Notes under the pieces: model-generated | What the model was told of the DNA's origin: nothing | The model's input: only the letters and a program-made list of their open reading frames with translations | Database searches by the model: none | From: Comamonadaceae bacterium | GTDB lineage: Bacteria > Pseudomonadota > Gammaproteobacteria > Burkholderiales > Burkholderiaceae_C | Reading direction: 5' to 3' | NCBI GenBank assembly: GCA_013297925.1 | Contig: JAAFJC010000024.1 | Location: forward strand, 1 to 45,336 | Length of the DNA: 45,336 bases | Translations under genes and position numbers: made by a program | Shown here: positions 7,643 to 16,545 of the stretch, piece after piece | Numbering within the stretch: position 1 is the stretch's first letter | Layout of the letters: the number at the start of each line of letters is the position of its first letter

Positions 7643-8709
7643 GTGATCGTGATCGCGCCGGGCGTGACGAGCTGGAGATTGGTAGCGTTGACCAAGGATG
7701 CCACGTTGCCTAATGGAGCTGCGAGCGTGACGTCAGTCACCCCTTCCACATTCATGATGGCGGAAATGAGCTTGGAGCGAATCAAAGTCTCACCGGGCGC
7801 GAGCTGGCCAAACACTTGATTGATCGCAGATTGCACCAAGGGCAGCACAGTGCTTAAGCTGTAGCCAGCGGCGAGCGTGAGCGTGCCTGTGACGGCTGTG
7901 GGCACAGCCGTGGGGGCAAGCGCGAGCACGGGCTGAATATTGCTCATACCTACAGGCCGCTTCGCATCGAGCACGGCTTGCACGGCCACAAGCAAGGGCG
8001 CTGAAGGCAGGCCGCTATCTGGCATGGGCACAACGTCCACCGTAGAAAGCCCACGGCGCACGCTAAACACATAAGCCCGCGCCACGCCTGGCACGCTGAG
8101 CGCCCAGCGTTTGTAATCCGTTTCGTTGCCGCCCTGCGCTTCTTCAGCCAGCTCAATAAGCAGACGCTCAAGCAAGGCTTCATCGCTCTCGGTATCTGAG
8201 CCGCCGCTCATCAAGAGAAGGCTGGCTGCAGCGAGCACGCCAGATGGCGGCGCATTCACTGTGGCGGGCGTGTTGTTGCTCTGATTGCCTTCCGCGCCTG
8301 CGATCAAAGCTTGCGCGGCGATATCTACCGTGCCTGCGCCGCTGATCACGCCTACGGCCGTGGTTTGATAGTAAATCCCCTGAGCGGTAAACACCTGCTG
8401 GCCAGAGGGCACGGCGCTGCCCGCCGTGCCGCTGAATCGCACCGTGCCTGTGGCTGCTGCAGCGGCCTTGCGGGTGAGGCCTTCTTGGTTGGCGCGCTTT
8501 TCCATGTAATCGGCATCGGCCAGATCTGGGAAGGCTTGGCGAAAAACCCAAGCTTGGTGGGCATACAGCCCCTCGAGCACAGCTGCCGTGGCGCTGCCGC
8601 GCACGAAATGGTCACTATCTGGCCCAATGGCTGCGCTAGGGTTGAGGTTGACCACGGCTTGCAAATAGCGATCACGAATCTGCTGGAATGTTTGAATGGG
8701 GTATGGCAT
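7639..8709 (-). CDS. baseplate J-like protein (Mu gp47)
   Basis: This 356-residue protein has the baseplate J (wedge) features: the N-terminal IRDRYLQAVVNLNPSAAIGPDSDHFVRGSA, a beta-rich middle (VRFSGTAGSAVPSGQQVFTAQG), the highly typical SGGSDTESDEALLERLL at about 170-186, and an LSVPGVARAYV segment. J-like proteins form the inner baseplate ring that triggers sheath contraction. The frame opens at a TTG at 8736 overlapping the gp46 stop, but the ATG at 8709 has AGGA seven bases upstream and I prefer it. Confidence 0.92.
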   Translation of the reverse strand: MPYPIQTFQQIRDRYLQAVVNLNPSAAIGPDSDHFVRGSATAAVLEGLYAHQAWVFRQAFPDLADADYMEKRANQEGLTRKAAAAATGTVRFSGTAGSAVPSGQQVFTAQGIYYQTTAVGVISGAGTVDIAAQALIAGAEGNQSNNTPATVNAPPSGVLAAASLLLMSGGSDTESDEALLERLLIELAEEAQGGNETDYKRWALSVPGVARAYVFSVRRGLSTVDVVPMPDSGLPSAPLLVAVQAVLDAKRPVGMSNIQPVLALAPTAVPTAVTGTLTLAAGYSLSTVLPLVQSAINQVFGQLAPGETLIRSKLISAIMNVEGVTDVTLAAPLGNVASLVNATNLQLVTPGAITIT

Positions 8710-8732
8710 GGGGCTGTCCTGTAAATTGCGTT

Positions 8733-9128
8733 TCAAGCCACTTTGATCGGCAGCTCAAACGTGCGCAGTGTGCCGAAGGCATCGACCACTTCAATGGCCA
8801 GCGCCAAGCGGCCGCCGCCTGCATCGTCTTTGCTGCGCTGCGTGCGCACGTTGATGCTCTGCGCGCGGCCATCGTTGATCACGGGTTGTAGCGCTTGGCT
8901 GGCGTATTGCGCAGCCAGGCGCTCCACGCGCGCTAGATCTTTCTCGCGCACGAGCTCATGCAGGCGTGAGCCTAGCGTCACGTCGCCAAACCATGAGCCC
9001 AGCGGCGTCATCAGGCGCAGATACAGCGCATTGGTCAAGCCATCGGCCGGATCGCGCAGCAGCGAGCCCAGCAGCACGCCTGTGCCCTCTTCGTAGGCTC
9101 CTGTGGCGGGGTTGATCCATGTGTCCAT
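8733..9128 (-). CDS. Mu gp46-like baseplate protein
   Basis: The 131-residue product (MDTWINPATGAYEEGTGVLLGSL...) is a GP46-family wedge protein, functionally like T4 gp25. Typical features are the DWxxxxG-like start with repeated short turns, LYLRLMTPLGSWFGDVTLGSRLHEL and the C-terminal beta strands. It starts at a TGATG overlap with the gp45 stop, so translation is probably coupled. Order gp45-gp46-gp47-gp48 is that of Mu. Confidence 0.9.
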   Translation of the reverse strand: MDTWINPATGAYEEGTGVLLGSLLRDPADGLTNALYLRLMTPLGSWFGDVTLGSRLHELVREKDLARVERLAAQYASQALQPVINDGRAQSINVRTQRSKDDAGGGRLALAIEVVDAFGTLRTFELPIKVA

Positions 9129-9694
9129 CACATCGCTCCGTTCGGCGTGTTTGTGGGGCCACCGGGCGCGTTGTTCTCGTTGTGCGTGTGGGCGTTGTAG
9201 GTGCTGCGCATGCCCGCCATGCTTTTGCCGCCGCCTTGATCACGCACGTTCGCATCAGAGGTGATGTTGCCGGTGGCTTTGATCTCACCATTGACCTGCA
9301 GCAGCGGTGCATCAACTGTCACCTTGGTGGCGGCTACCATGCGGATCTCGCCTTGCTTCATGTGCACCACGTCGCCCCATTGGTTGTAGAGCGCAGCCTC
9401 GCCTTGAGCGCCCAGCTCAAACTTGTAAGAGCCATGCTCGCTGGCGATCACCACAGCCGCGCTCGTGCGCCCGCCAATCGGCAGCACGATGAGCTGAGCG
9501 CCTGCAGGCGGCGCGGTGCGCAAGCCCCATTGCTGAAACATCTCAATTTGCTGCAGCGCTTCGCCATCGAGCGCCTCTGCGTTCACGGTCTGCACGGGTG
9601 CAGCCAAGTCGATGCCAGCCAGCGAGGCGCGCAGCGCTTGGCGCAGGTTGCCCAGCGCCCGGCCGATCTCTCGCTTGATCACATCCATCGTCAT
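9128..9694 (-). CDS. baseplate spike protein (Mu gp45, gpV-like)
   Basis: This 188-residue protein forms the membrane-piercing spike under the tail tube. It has an N-terminal helix, an OB-like domain (GAQLIVLPIGGRTSAAVVIASEHG), a beta-helical stem (EGEIRMVAATKVTVDAPLLQVNGE-like repeats) and a C-terminal HTH (His-Thr-His) in NAHTHNEN, the iron-binding HxH motif at the apex of P2 gpV and Mu gp45 spikes. I chose the ATG at 9694, which overlaps the gp44 stop by ATGA and has AGGAG seven bases upstream. Confidence 0.92.
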   Translation of the reverse strand: MTMDVIKREIGRALGNLRQALRASLAGIDLAAPVQTVNAEALDGEALQQIEMFQQWGLRTAPPAGAQLIVLPIGGRTSAAVVIASEHGSYKFELGAQGEAALYNQWGDVVHMKQGEIRMVAATKVTVDAPLLQVNGEIKATGNITSDANVRDQGGGKSMAGMRSTYNAHTHNENNAPGGPTNTPNGAM

Positions 9695-10854
9695 TTGCTC
9701 GCTCCTGGCACGACATCCAGCACCTTGCCTGGCAGAGAGTTTTTGCCGCGCCGATGTTTGCGCTGGCTCGGGTGTGCATCCAGCGTCCACACGCCATCTT
9801 CTTTGAGCGTGAGCTGGGTGGTCTGCCCCCCGCTCTTGTTGCCGATGAAGCGGCGAGCCATCAGAAAATACACGCCATCCAAGCTCAGCGGCTGGCAGCG
9901 AAGCGCGATGCGCTGGCCGGGCTTCCAGAGCAGGCCGCTCTCCGTGCGATGGCCAGCCACGAGCACGCTGAGCGTGTAGCTCTTCAAGCGGCTATCAGAG
10001 ATGATTTTGCGGCCGCGTGCGCCAGCAATCGTTTCGTTAATCGCCTCGTGATCCACCACCGTCTTAGGCCGCAGGCCGCTCACACCGCTGTCTTTCACCA
10101 CCACCTTGACGCGATGCCGCCCGCTCTGCTGGCCAGCGCCCGCGCCAATAGCATGCGCCTGGCCGAGAACCGTTACTTCGCTGAATCGCTCGGCAATATT
10201 GAAGCTCTCTTTGATCTGCAAGATATTGTTGGTGCGCGCATCGCCGCCATCAAGGGCTAGCGTGGCCACAGGCGGCGCATCGTAGCGCGGCCCGCCAATC
10301 ACCAGCGTGCCATCCGGCTCAAACCAAGCCCACAGGCCATTGGCCTCGCAGACCCGGCGCAGGCTATCCCAAGCCGTATCGCCCGGCTCGGTGTTGATCT
10401 TTTCTCGCAGGCGGGCATTGCTCGCCTCAATGCGAACGCGGCTGGCCGAAATGCCCAGCGGGCTCACGATCTGCGCCACCACCTGCGCCAGCGAGAGCTG
10501 CTGCCCGCTCAGAATGGGCCCCGAGCAATCAAGCAGCACGCCCGCACCATCTCGGCCAGAGAGCATCAGCTCATGCCCGCGTTTGCTCACACTGTGCTCG
10601 CGGCTATCGAGCGCGCCGCGCATGATCACTTCCGTGCTCTGCGCATCTTGCTCGCTTGTGCCGCGCACGATGCTCACGATCACCGGCGCGCCGGGAGTCA
10701 CGCCGGGCGGAATCGCCAATTCAGTTTGCGCCAGAGTCACGCGCCAAGCATCGGCAGGCGTGAGCAAATCACTATCAATCTCATAGCTCTCCCATGCCCG
10801 GTGCTTCAGGCCACCGATGCTGATTTCTACGCGATCGAGCAGCTTATCTTGCAT
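9691..10854 (-). CDS. baseplate hub protein (Mu gp44/gpP)
   Basis: The 387-residue product is the baseplate hub of the Mu gpP/gp44 family, similar in fold to T4 gp27. The start MQDKLLDRVEISIGGLKH is typical, and the region RLREKINTEPGDTAWDSLRRVCEANGLWAWFEPDGTLVIGGP is a family hallmark. It sits between the DNA circulation protein and the spike, as in Mu. I chose the ATG at 10854, which overlaps the upstream stop by 11 bp; a TTG at 10881 would add nine residues. Confidence 0.9.
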   Translation of the reverse strand: MQDKLLDRVEISIGGLKHRAWESYEIDSDLLTPADAWRVTLAQTELAIPPGVTPGAPVIVSIVRGTSEQDAQSTEVIMRGALDSREHSVSKRGHELMLSGRDGAGVLLDCSGPILSGQQLSLAQVVAQIVSPLGISASRVRIEASNARLREKINTEPGDTAWDSLRRVCEANGLWAWFEPDGTLVIGGPRYDAPPVATLALDGGDARTNNILQIKESFNIAERFSEVTVLGQAHAIGAGAGQQSGRHRVKVVVKDSGVSGLRPKTVVDHEAINETIAGARGRKIISDSRLKSYTLSVLVAGHRTESGLLWKPGQRIALRCQPLSLDGVYFLMARRFIGNKSGGQTTQLTLKEDGVWTLDAHPSQRKHRRGKNSLPGKVLDVVPGASK

Positions 10855-12091
10855 AAGCCAGCAGCGGCTGCTGATCGGCAATCAGCAGCTCGCGCCCCAG
10901 TCTATTGAGCCGCGCCAGCTCTTCAGCGCGGTCTCCATTGCCATACATCACATGCGCCACCAAGCGCAGCGGGCCATTCAGTGGGCTTTTGCGGGTGATC
11001 AGCGGCGGCCGCTGGTTGATCACCGCGCGCGCGGCTTCTTGCACGTTGTAAGCCAGCGCAGAGAGCGCCGCGCTGGCCTCGCCTCGGCCTTGCGCATCCA
11101 GCGCCGCGCGGGCATCGTTGATCGCCACTTGAATCGCAGCGCGTGCGGTGTTCACCATCGCTTCAATCTCGCGCCGATCCAAGAGCGGCGTATCCAGCTC
11201 GCCCGCCAAGATGATGCCTGCCGCTTCTGCCACGCTCGTGGCCTGCTGGCAGCGCGCCTGCGCTTGGATCACAGCCGCATCCAGCAGCGTGGCTGCATCC
11301 GCGCTCGCATCCGAGCCAATGATGAGCTGCCCAGGCGCCAGCGCGCCCGAGAGCTTTTTGAAATCGTCCAGCCCAGAGCCGCTGGCCGAATCCGAGCCGC
11401 CAAAAATCAGATTGCGCCCACCAAAAGGCAAGCCCTGAAAAGCAATATCTACCATGCTGGCCAGATCCGCAAAGTAAGCCTGCGGGTAGAGCAGCGGCTC
11501 CAAATCAGCCAGCACAATCTTCACATCGCCCACCACTTTCAGCACCTTCGCCAAGCCCGTTTTGGCTTGGTTAAAAGCATTTTTAATCGCCGTGATTCGA
11601 GCAGGCCCGCTCACCGTAGCCAGATGCCGCTCCGTGGCCGCATTGGCCGCGCTGCGCGCCGCTGTGGCCTGCACAGCGATGGCATCCGTCTTGGTGGAGG
11701 CCGAGGGAATCGTGAAGGCCAGCTCTCGAATGCTGGTCTCCACAAATTGCATGTTGAGCACAGCGCCATCCACCAGCTCAGCCTCATGCTCATCATCCCA
11801 GCTCTCGGCCAGCACCGTCATGCTGCCGTGAATCGGGTGAATCAGCTCGCCCGCGCCCGGCAGCTCCAGCGCTGTGATCAGGCGGAATAAATCCTGCTCA
11901 TAATCATTGCCGAAGAAAATCGCCTTCACCTTCACGCGGCGCGCCCGCAGATTCAAATCCTCCAGATCCGCGCCCGCTTGGTAGGGGTATTCATGCGCAG
12001 CTATTGCCCGCTGGCCAGAGCGGCCTACGCTCTGCACCTGAAAAGGCACATCGCGGAATTTGGCATTGAGCAGGGTGTCTTGCCAAGCCAT
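10844..12091 (-). CDS. DNA circulation/tail protein (Mu gp43/gpN)
   Basis: This 415-residue protein has the DNA circularisation N-terminal domain of Mu gpN: W-x-DTLLNAKFRDVPFQVQ, then FGNDYEQDLFRLITALELPGAGELIHPIHGSMTV. In Mu-like phages it forms part of the baseplate hub beside the tape measure end. The ATG at 12091 overlaps the tape measure stop (TGATG). The Ala-rich C-terminal half is mostly helical. Confidence 0.9.
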   Translation of the reverse strand: MAWQDTLLNAKFRDVPFQVQSVGRSGQRAIAAHEYPYQAGADLEDLNLRARRVKVKAIFFGNDYEQDLFRLITALELPGAGELIHPIHGSMTVLAESWDDEHEAELVDGAVLNMQFVETSIRELAFTIPSASTKTDAIAVQATAARSAANAATERHLATVSGPARITAIKNAFNQAKTGLAKVLKVVGDVKIVLADLEPLLYPQAYFADLASMVDIAFQGLPFGGRNLIFGGSDSASGSGLDDFKKLSGALAPGQLIIGSDASADAATLLDAAVIQAQARCQQATSVAEAAGIILAGELDTPLLDRREIEAMVNTARAAIQVAINDARAALDAQGRGEASAALSALAYNVQEAARAVINQRPPLITRKSPLNGPLRLVAHVMYGNGDRAEELARLNRLGRELLIADQQPLLAYAR

Positions 12092-14079
12092 CACTGCCTC
12101 CGCGCCAAGAAAGTGTTGCGCTCATTGACCGTGCTGGCAATGGTGCTGCCATCGAGCCTCACTTCAATCGATTTGCGGCTCATCATGCTCATCTCGCGCA
12201 CCATATCCTGCTGCGAGACCATCACTTCCGTGAGCTTGGAAATCAGCGTATCGCGCTCGCCGCGCATCGTGGCCGCTTGTGCTTCTAGTTTGTCTGCGGC
12301 CGCTGCGCTGCCGCCATTGCGCTCCAGGCTGGCCAGCTCGGTGAGCTCAGCCAGGCGCTGCGAGCGATCATTGATTCGCCCGCGCAAACCGCCCTCGCTG
12401 TTCATCGCGCTATTGGCCAGCGCGCCCGCGCCGAGAATGCCGAGCAGAGGCAGCGCGGCCAAGCCTGCACCTGCGCCGCCTGCTGTAGCCGCGCCCGCTG
12501 CAACCGCAGCGCCAGCACCGCCGGCTGTTGCAGCACCAGCGCCACCCGCAGCAGCTACGGCAGCAGCCCCGCCTTTGCCAAAAGCTAAGGTGAAAATACC
12601 CGCCAAACTAGCCATTGAGAATGCAGCGGCAGCCATCGCACCAATAGCCAAAGTTGCGCCCTCGGATGCCGCTGCCAAAGCAGGGAACCTTTGATACACC
12701 TCGGCGGTGTGCATAGCCATCTTGCCCAGGCCAGAGTTCACATCCTCCAAGGCGCGCGTTTGCGCAAAGAGTTTCTCGTTATCAGCTTGGTTAATGCGGA
12801 AGTCAGAGCCCGCAGCAATGTTGCCAAATGCTCGCTCCGTCGTGTGAGCGCCACCTGCCGCCACCGCCAAGCGTTGCCGCGCCAACTCTTGCGGATTGTT
12901 CAACACAGCAAGTGCAGGCATGAGCGCTTGTCTATCGCTCAGATACTTGCCGATCGCCGTGCCAGAAAATATTTGCTCTTGCGCCTTGAGTGTTGCCGCA
13001 CGTTCGCCATCGTTGCCAGCGGATGCATACTGGCCTCGCAGCTTTTGAATACGTGGATCCCTGTCCATCTCGCTGCGAAGAATACCAATGAAGGCATCAG
13101 CGGCGCTCATGCCTTGACCACGGTTTTTTGCAAGTGTGCCCGAGAGGTCTACGCCGTTTTTTCTTGCATCGTTTTGCGTGTCATTTGAGTTGACCTTGAG
13201 CAGAAAATTCAGCAGGTTGTTGCCCGCCTCATCACTGCTGCCAGCAGCGGTTCGAGAAACCTGCGCATAAGCAAGAATCGACTCATAGTCTTTCATGCCA
13301 GTCATGCCGATGGCCGAGCCAGCGACCAATAGCTTAGGCAGCCACTTAGCCATATCCTTCATTTCAAAACCGCCAGCTTGGCCAGAAGCAATCGCTTTGC
13401 CAATCATCGGCGCTATCGCATCGACCTGAAAGCCATTTTTTAGAGCAGCAGCGACCACAGAGGCGATTTCAGCAGGCTGCGCATTTGCCGCCGTGCTGGC
13501 CTTCATGATTTCTGGCATCACGCTAGAAAGCTGCTTCTCGGTTAAGCCGCCTTGCGACATCAAAGTGCTCGCAGCGCTCAGCGCCCCCTCTCTTGTGCCA
13601 CCACCTGCGCGAAGCGACTGTTGAATCAATGCATCCAGTGTTTTGATTTTTTCACTGAACTGAGGGCCGCTCAAATCGCCATAGGCAGTGTTGCCCAAAT
13701 CGCGTAATTGCCGGTCATAGCTGCGCTGGCGTTGCAAAGGCTCTTTGAGCACATAGTTCGCCGCCGTCACGCCCGCTGCCACGGCGCTCACGCCTTTGAT
13801 CATGTTGCCTGCGCGGTTCCAGGCGCTCTCTAAGCGGCCTGCCAGGCGCACGGCCTCATTCGTCTCGCGGGAGAGGTCTGCGGCGGCTTTGGCGGCTTTC
13901 TTGGGGCCTTCCATGTTGGCCATCGTTTGGTTGGCCTGCGTGCTGGCAGTGGTCACGCCGCCGAGCTCGCGCTGCAGCTTGGCCAGATTGCGCTCCACCT
14001 CATCGAGCGCGCGGCGCAGCGGCCCCACGAGCTGATCATTCAGGCTCGTGGTGAGGGCGACGCGCATGTCTTGGCTCAT
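12091..14079 (-). CDS. tail length tape measure protein (gp42)
   Basis: The 662-residue protein sets tail length and is the ruler around which tube polymerises. It has an N-terminal coiled coil (LRRALDEVERNLAKLQRELGG), a TP901-type tape measure core (about 130-420, with SQGGLTEKQLSSVMPEIMKAS), hydrophobic segments about residues 473-500, and a striking Gly/Ala-rich stretch at about 503-550. The C-terminus is a Gln/Arg helix. The start overlaps the end of the frameshifted chaperone frame by ATGA at 14079-14076, which matches the usual chaperone-tape measure order. Confidence 0.92.
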   Translation of the reverse strand: MSQDMRVALTTSLNDQLVGPLRRALDEVERNLAKLQRELGGVTTASTQANQTMANMEGPKKAAKAAADLSRETNEAVRLAGRLESAWNRAGNMIKGVSAVAAGVTAANYVLKEPLQRQRSYDRQLRDLGNTAYGDLSGPQFSEKIKTLDALIQQSLRAGGGTREGALSAASTLMSQGGLTEKQLSSVMPEIMKASTAANAQPAEIASVVAAALKNGFQVDAIAPMIGKAIASGQAGGFEMKDMAKWLPKLLVAGSAIGMTGMKDYESILAYAQVSRTAAGSSDEAGNNLLNFLLKVNSNDTQNDARKNGVDLSGTLAKNRGQGMSAADAFIGILRSEMDRDPRIQKLRGQYASAGNDGERAATLKAQEQIFSGTAIGKYLSDRQALMPALAVLNNPQELARQRLAVAAGGAHTTERAFGNIAAGSDFRINQADNEKLFAQTRALEDVNSGLGKMAMHTAEVYQRFPALAAASEGATLAIGAMAAAAFSMASLAGIFTLAFGKGGAAAVAAAGGAGAATAGGAGAAVAAGAATAGGAGAGLAALPLLGILGAGALANSAMNSEGGLRGRINDRSQRLAELTELASLERNGGSAAAADKLEAQAATMRGERDTLISKLTEVMVSQQDMVREMSMMSRKSIEVRLDGSTIASTVNERNTFLARRQ

Positions 14080-14336
14080 GGGGCTTCTCGTGTTGCTCGG
14101 CGTGATCGTTTGTTGCTGGATTTCTTGCTTCGGCGGCTGATGTAAGTGGTCTCGCTGCTCTCGCTTCTCGGTTTGCCATTGGCCAGCGTCAAGATGTGCA
14201 TGGCCTCCACCATGTCAATCTGCCCGGCCTCCGTCCAGCTGAGGCCAGCGCGCACTAAGCCGAGGCGGACGGCTGTCCAGTCGGCTGCGCCTCTGTGGCC
14301 ACTGCCACCGCGAGCGGCTGCGCGGCGGCTTGTCGC
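14076..14336 (-). CDS. -1 frameshift extension of the tail assembly chaperone
   Basis: After slipping -1 on A AAA AAG (14342-14336), the ribosome reads 86 more codons, ADWTAVRLGLVRAGLSWTEA..AMHILTLANG, ending REAP at TGA 14078-14076. The shifted frame has no start codon of its own at the joint, overlaps the tape measure ATG by ATGA, and ends in a strongly basic tail (SRRSKKSSNKRSRRATR). The fused protein would have 200 residues. Frameshifted chaperone pairs at this position are widespread in tailed phages; in Mu the shift is -2, here it looks -1. Confidence 0.85.
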   Translation of the reverse strand, partial: ATSRRAAARGGSGHRGAADWTAVRLGLVRAGLSWTEAGQIDMVEAMHILTLANGKPRSESSETTYISRRSKKSSNKRSRRATREAP

Positions 14337-14677
14337 TTTTTTTCCAGAGCGCTGGCGGCTGCGTCGATCAGGTTGTAATCAGCCGGATGCAGCTCGCAGA
14401 GCAGCTCATAGGTAATCTGCTCGGGCTTCAAAGTGCCCAGCTCGGTGATCTGGCGCGCGAGGATGGCGGCATTAAGCGCCACGCCATTATCCGAGCCCAC
14501 CTCATCCACAGCCGCCACGTTGTCGCCCAGCGTGGGCAAGCGCAGCGTGAAGCTTTTATGCACCACACCGCCCAGCTCAATGCCGGTGACGAGCTCATCG
14601 CTTTGGCGTAGATTGCCCGGCAGCGTGGCCTTCGGCGCTGGCGCAGGTGAAGCGCTGGCAGCATCAGGCTTTTTCAT
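14255..14677 (-). CDS. tail assembly chaperone (Mu gp41-like), unshifted product
   Basis: The 140-residue product is the short form of the tail assembly chaperone that coats the tape measure protein during tail assembly. Conserved features include SDELVTGIELGGVVHKSFTLRLPTLGDNV (split after GIELGG) and YELLCELHPADYNLIDAA. It lies between tube and tape measure genes and overlaps the tube gene by ATGA. At codons GAA AAA AAG near its 3' end it carries a -1 slippery site that yields a longer product ending at 14076. Confidence 0.9.
   Translation of the reverse strand: MKKPDAASASPAPAPKATLPGNLRQSDELVTGIELGGVVHKSFTLRLPTLGDNVAAVDEVGSDNGVALNAAILARQITELGTLKPEQITYELLCELHPADYNLIDAAASALEKKRQAAAQPLAVAVATEAQPTGQPSASA
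14304..14342 (-). promoter_or_regulatory. programmed -1 frameshift signal (slippery site, spacer, stem-loop)
   Basis: On the mRNA strand the heptamer A AAA AAG (14342-14336) is in the correct register. A 6-base spacer CGACAA (14335-14330) follows, then GCCGCCGCG pairing with CGCGGTGGC (nine pairs, one G-U) around an 8-base loop (14329-14304). All three parts match known -1 frameshift elements such as dnaX. Confidence 0.88.
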
Positions 14678-15048
14678 TCAATCACCTTCTTCACGGCGAT
14701 CAGGCTCACATCGCGGCGCGCTTCGCCCTCGGCCTGGTATTCCTCGCCCACATCGGTGGCAAAGCAATCGAGATAGCTCACGCGCTGGCCATCGTTGCCG
14801 GGGTCAATCGTGAGCTTCGCGCCCTCGATATTGCTCCAGTTCACGCCCGCGCCATCAATCGGCACCACAGCCGTGATGCGGATGTCAAAGGTCTTGATGC
14901 CGCGCGAGAAGCCGGCAATGGTGCGCAGGCGGTTCATCGTTTTTACCGGCTTGCGGCCGGTGCTCTCTTTTGGCGAGCAGCTCACCACCTCCACTTCAGC
15001 GCCATCCACCTCAAGGCTGATCGAGCCCACGTATTCTTTCAAAGCCAT
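14674..15048 (-). CDS. tail tube protein (Mu gpM-like)
   Basis: This 124-residue protein follows the sheath gene and precedes the chaperone pair, the tube position in Mu. The sequence (EYVGSISLEVDGAEVEVVSCSP..GRKPVKTMNR..RGIKTFDIRITAVVP) is beta-rich, as expected for a hexameric tube ring. It overlaps the chaperone gene by ATGA. Identification rests on position and general pattern as well as the family-like N-terminus. Confidence 0.88.
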   Translation of the reverse strand: MALKEYVGSISLEVDGAEVEVVSCSPKESTGRKPVKTMNRLRTIAGFSRGIKTFDIRITAVVPIDGAGVNWSNIEGAKLTIDPGNDGQRVSYLDCFATDVGEEYQAEGEARRDVSLIAVKKVIE

Positions 15049-15087
15049 TTTGATGTCCTTCTAAATTGGGTTGCCAAAGAGCGGGGA

Positions 15088-16509
15088 TCAGAGCAGCAGA
15101 TCCAGGCGGCCAGCAAACACATGCAGGCCGTTGACCACATCGCAGGGGATCTTCGCGTTCAGGCGGTTCGGGTCTTGGCTGTCGCGCTCCACAATCAAGC
15201 CGGCTGCATTGGCTGCCACCAGCTCCACAATCTCCAGCTCTTCCAGCTTGATGAGCACATCCAGCAGCTCGCTGCGCACGGCCGCTGCCGTGCGGCTAGA
15301 GAGCTTGTTGCGCGGGAAGCGCAGCGCAATGCGCTCGCGGCAGCTTTTGGCCACATAGTCCATCGTGCGAATGGTCGTTAAGTCCAGCCAGCTGATGTCT
15401 TGCACCGCTTGTGCGTTCAGCGTGTAGGTGGTGATCGCGCGCACGATCTGCACGCGCTCTCCAGGCCCCACCTCCATCGGTGTCACGCCATTCACCAAGC
15501 AAGCTTCCTGCTCCGTGCGCGAGAGGCGCGAGGCGATCACCGGCGCACTGATGCCCACCAGCTCCAGCGTATTCAGCGGGCGAGCAGGATCTTCCTCAAA
15601 CGCGATCACCGCTGCATACGCTGCTGCGACCTCTTCAGCCGGCGTGAAGCTCGCGGGCAAGAAGCCATGCGTCAAGCGCTCATGGTTGAGTGTGGCGGCC
15701 AGCGTGGTGGCATTGCTCAAGCTGCCGGTGGTGGCATACACGCCGATCGCGCGGCGCTGCTCCATTGGGCCGCTCACAAAGTTCAGGTGCGTGCGCAGCG
15801 TGGTGAGCTGCGCGCTGGCCTGGTAGGGCACTGCGATGATCTCATGCCCGCCAAGCTGTGCAGCGGCCATCGGCGCGGTCAAATCAGGATCGTTCAAGCC
15901 GCCGGTGAAGGCCGTGGCCACGGCAGTCACGCTCGCCGCCTGGCTGCTAGAGTCGATCCGCACAGTGTTGCCCACCACGCCTTTGTTGCGCTGCGTCAGT
16001 GTCACCACGCCCGCAGCGTTCGCGGCAGTGAAGCCCAGATTGGTTTGCGCATTGATGGCCGCCACCGTGGCGGCCGCGATCACCGTGGCCGTGTCGGCAT
16101 TGGCCACTGGAATCACCAGCACCTTGCCCGCAGCGTTCACCGTCACCGCGCCTGCGCCAGTCGCGGGCCCAGTGAAGGTGATTGTGGCCGTAGCCGCCAC
16201 GCCTGTGCCACTGTCCGCAATCGGCATCACGAAGAGCTGCAGGTATGGGTTGGCCGCAATGGCCGCCGCCACCATGCGATGCGCCTGCGAGCCTCGGCCA
16301 AAGCGCGCGGCTGCGGTCTCGGCATCAAACACTTGCTCAATCGTGTTGGCCACCGCAGGCGCAGTGGCCAGCTCCTGCGCCACGATGAGCAGGCGCTGCG
16401 GATTGCCTGGCAGCGTGCGCACAGCCAAGCTGTTGTTAAATTCAATGTATTTGCCCGGCTTGCGGATCGAGCTGGGGATGCTGTTGAAGCTGATATTGGG
16501 GCTGGCCAT
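15088..16509 (-). CDS. contractile tail sheath protein (Mu gp39/gpL)
   Basis: This 473-residue sheath protein indicates a myovirus. The N-terminus (ISFNSIPSSIRKPGKYIEFNNSLAV) is typical for Mu-like sheaths, as are PQRLLIVAQ, an inserted Ala/Thr-rich outer domain (about 105-215), and the conserved C-terminal core NGVTPMEVGPGERVQIVRAITTYTL (split after PGERVQ) with SCRERIALRFPRNKLS. The second member of the contractile tail is the tube gene downstream. It is spaced 36 bp from the preceding small gene. Confidence 0.93.
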   Translation of the reverse strand: MASPNISFNSIPSSIRKPGKYIEFNNSLAVRTLPGNPQRLLIVAQELATAPAVANTIEQVFDAETAAARFGRGSQAHRMVAAAIAANPYLQLFVMPIADSGTGVAATATITFTGPATGAGAVTVNAAGKVLVIPVANADTATVIAAATVAAINAQTNLGFTAANAAGVVTLTQRNKGVVGNTVRIDSSSQAASVTAVATAFTGGLNDPDLTAPMAAAQLGGHEIIAVPYQASAQLTTLRTHLNFVSGPMEQRRAIGVYATTGSLSNATTLAATLNHERLTHGFLPASFTPAEEVAAAYAAVIAFEEDPARPLNTLELVGISAPVIASRLSRTEQEACLVNGVTPMEVGPGERVQIVRAITTYTLNAQAVQDISWLDLTTIRTMDYVAKSCRERIALRFPRNKLSSRTAAAVRSELLDVLIKLEELEIVELVAANAAGLIVERDSQDPNRLNAKIPCDVVNGLHVFAGRLDLLL

Positions 16510-16545
16510 GTGCTGGGCTCCTGTGGTGTTGAACGGGGCAGGCGT

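Noticed and set aside
7727-7740. Third GTGAC-N4-GTCAC dyad as a promoter element
   Set aside because: It lies within the gp47-like coding region and is 85 bp from the next start, unlike the other two; probably chance.
14337-14343. Run of seven T (A on the mRNA) as a sequencing error or pseudogene frameshift
   Set aside because: A correctly phased slippery heptamer, 6-base spacer and stem follow, and both frames end at sensible places.
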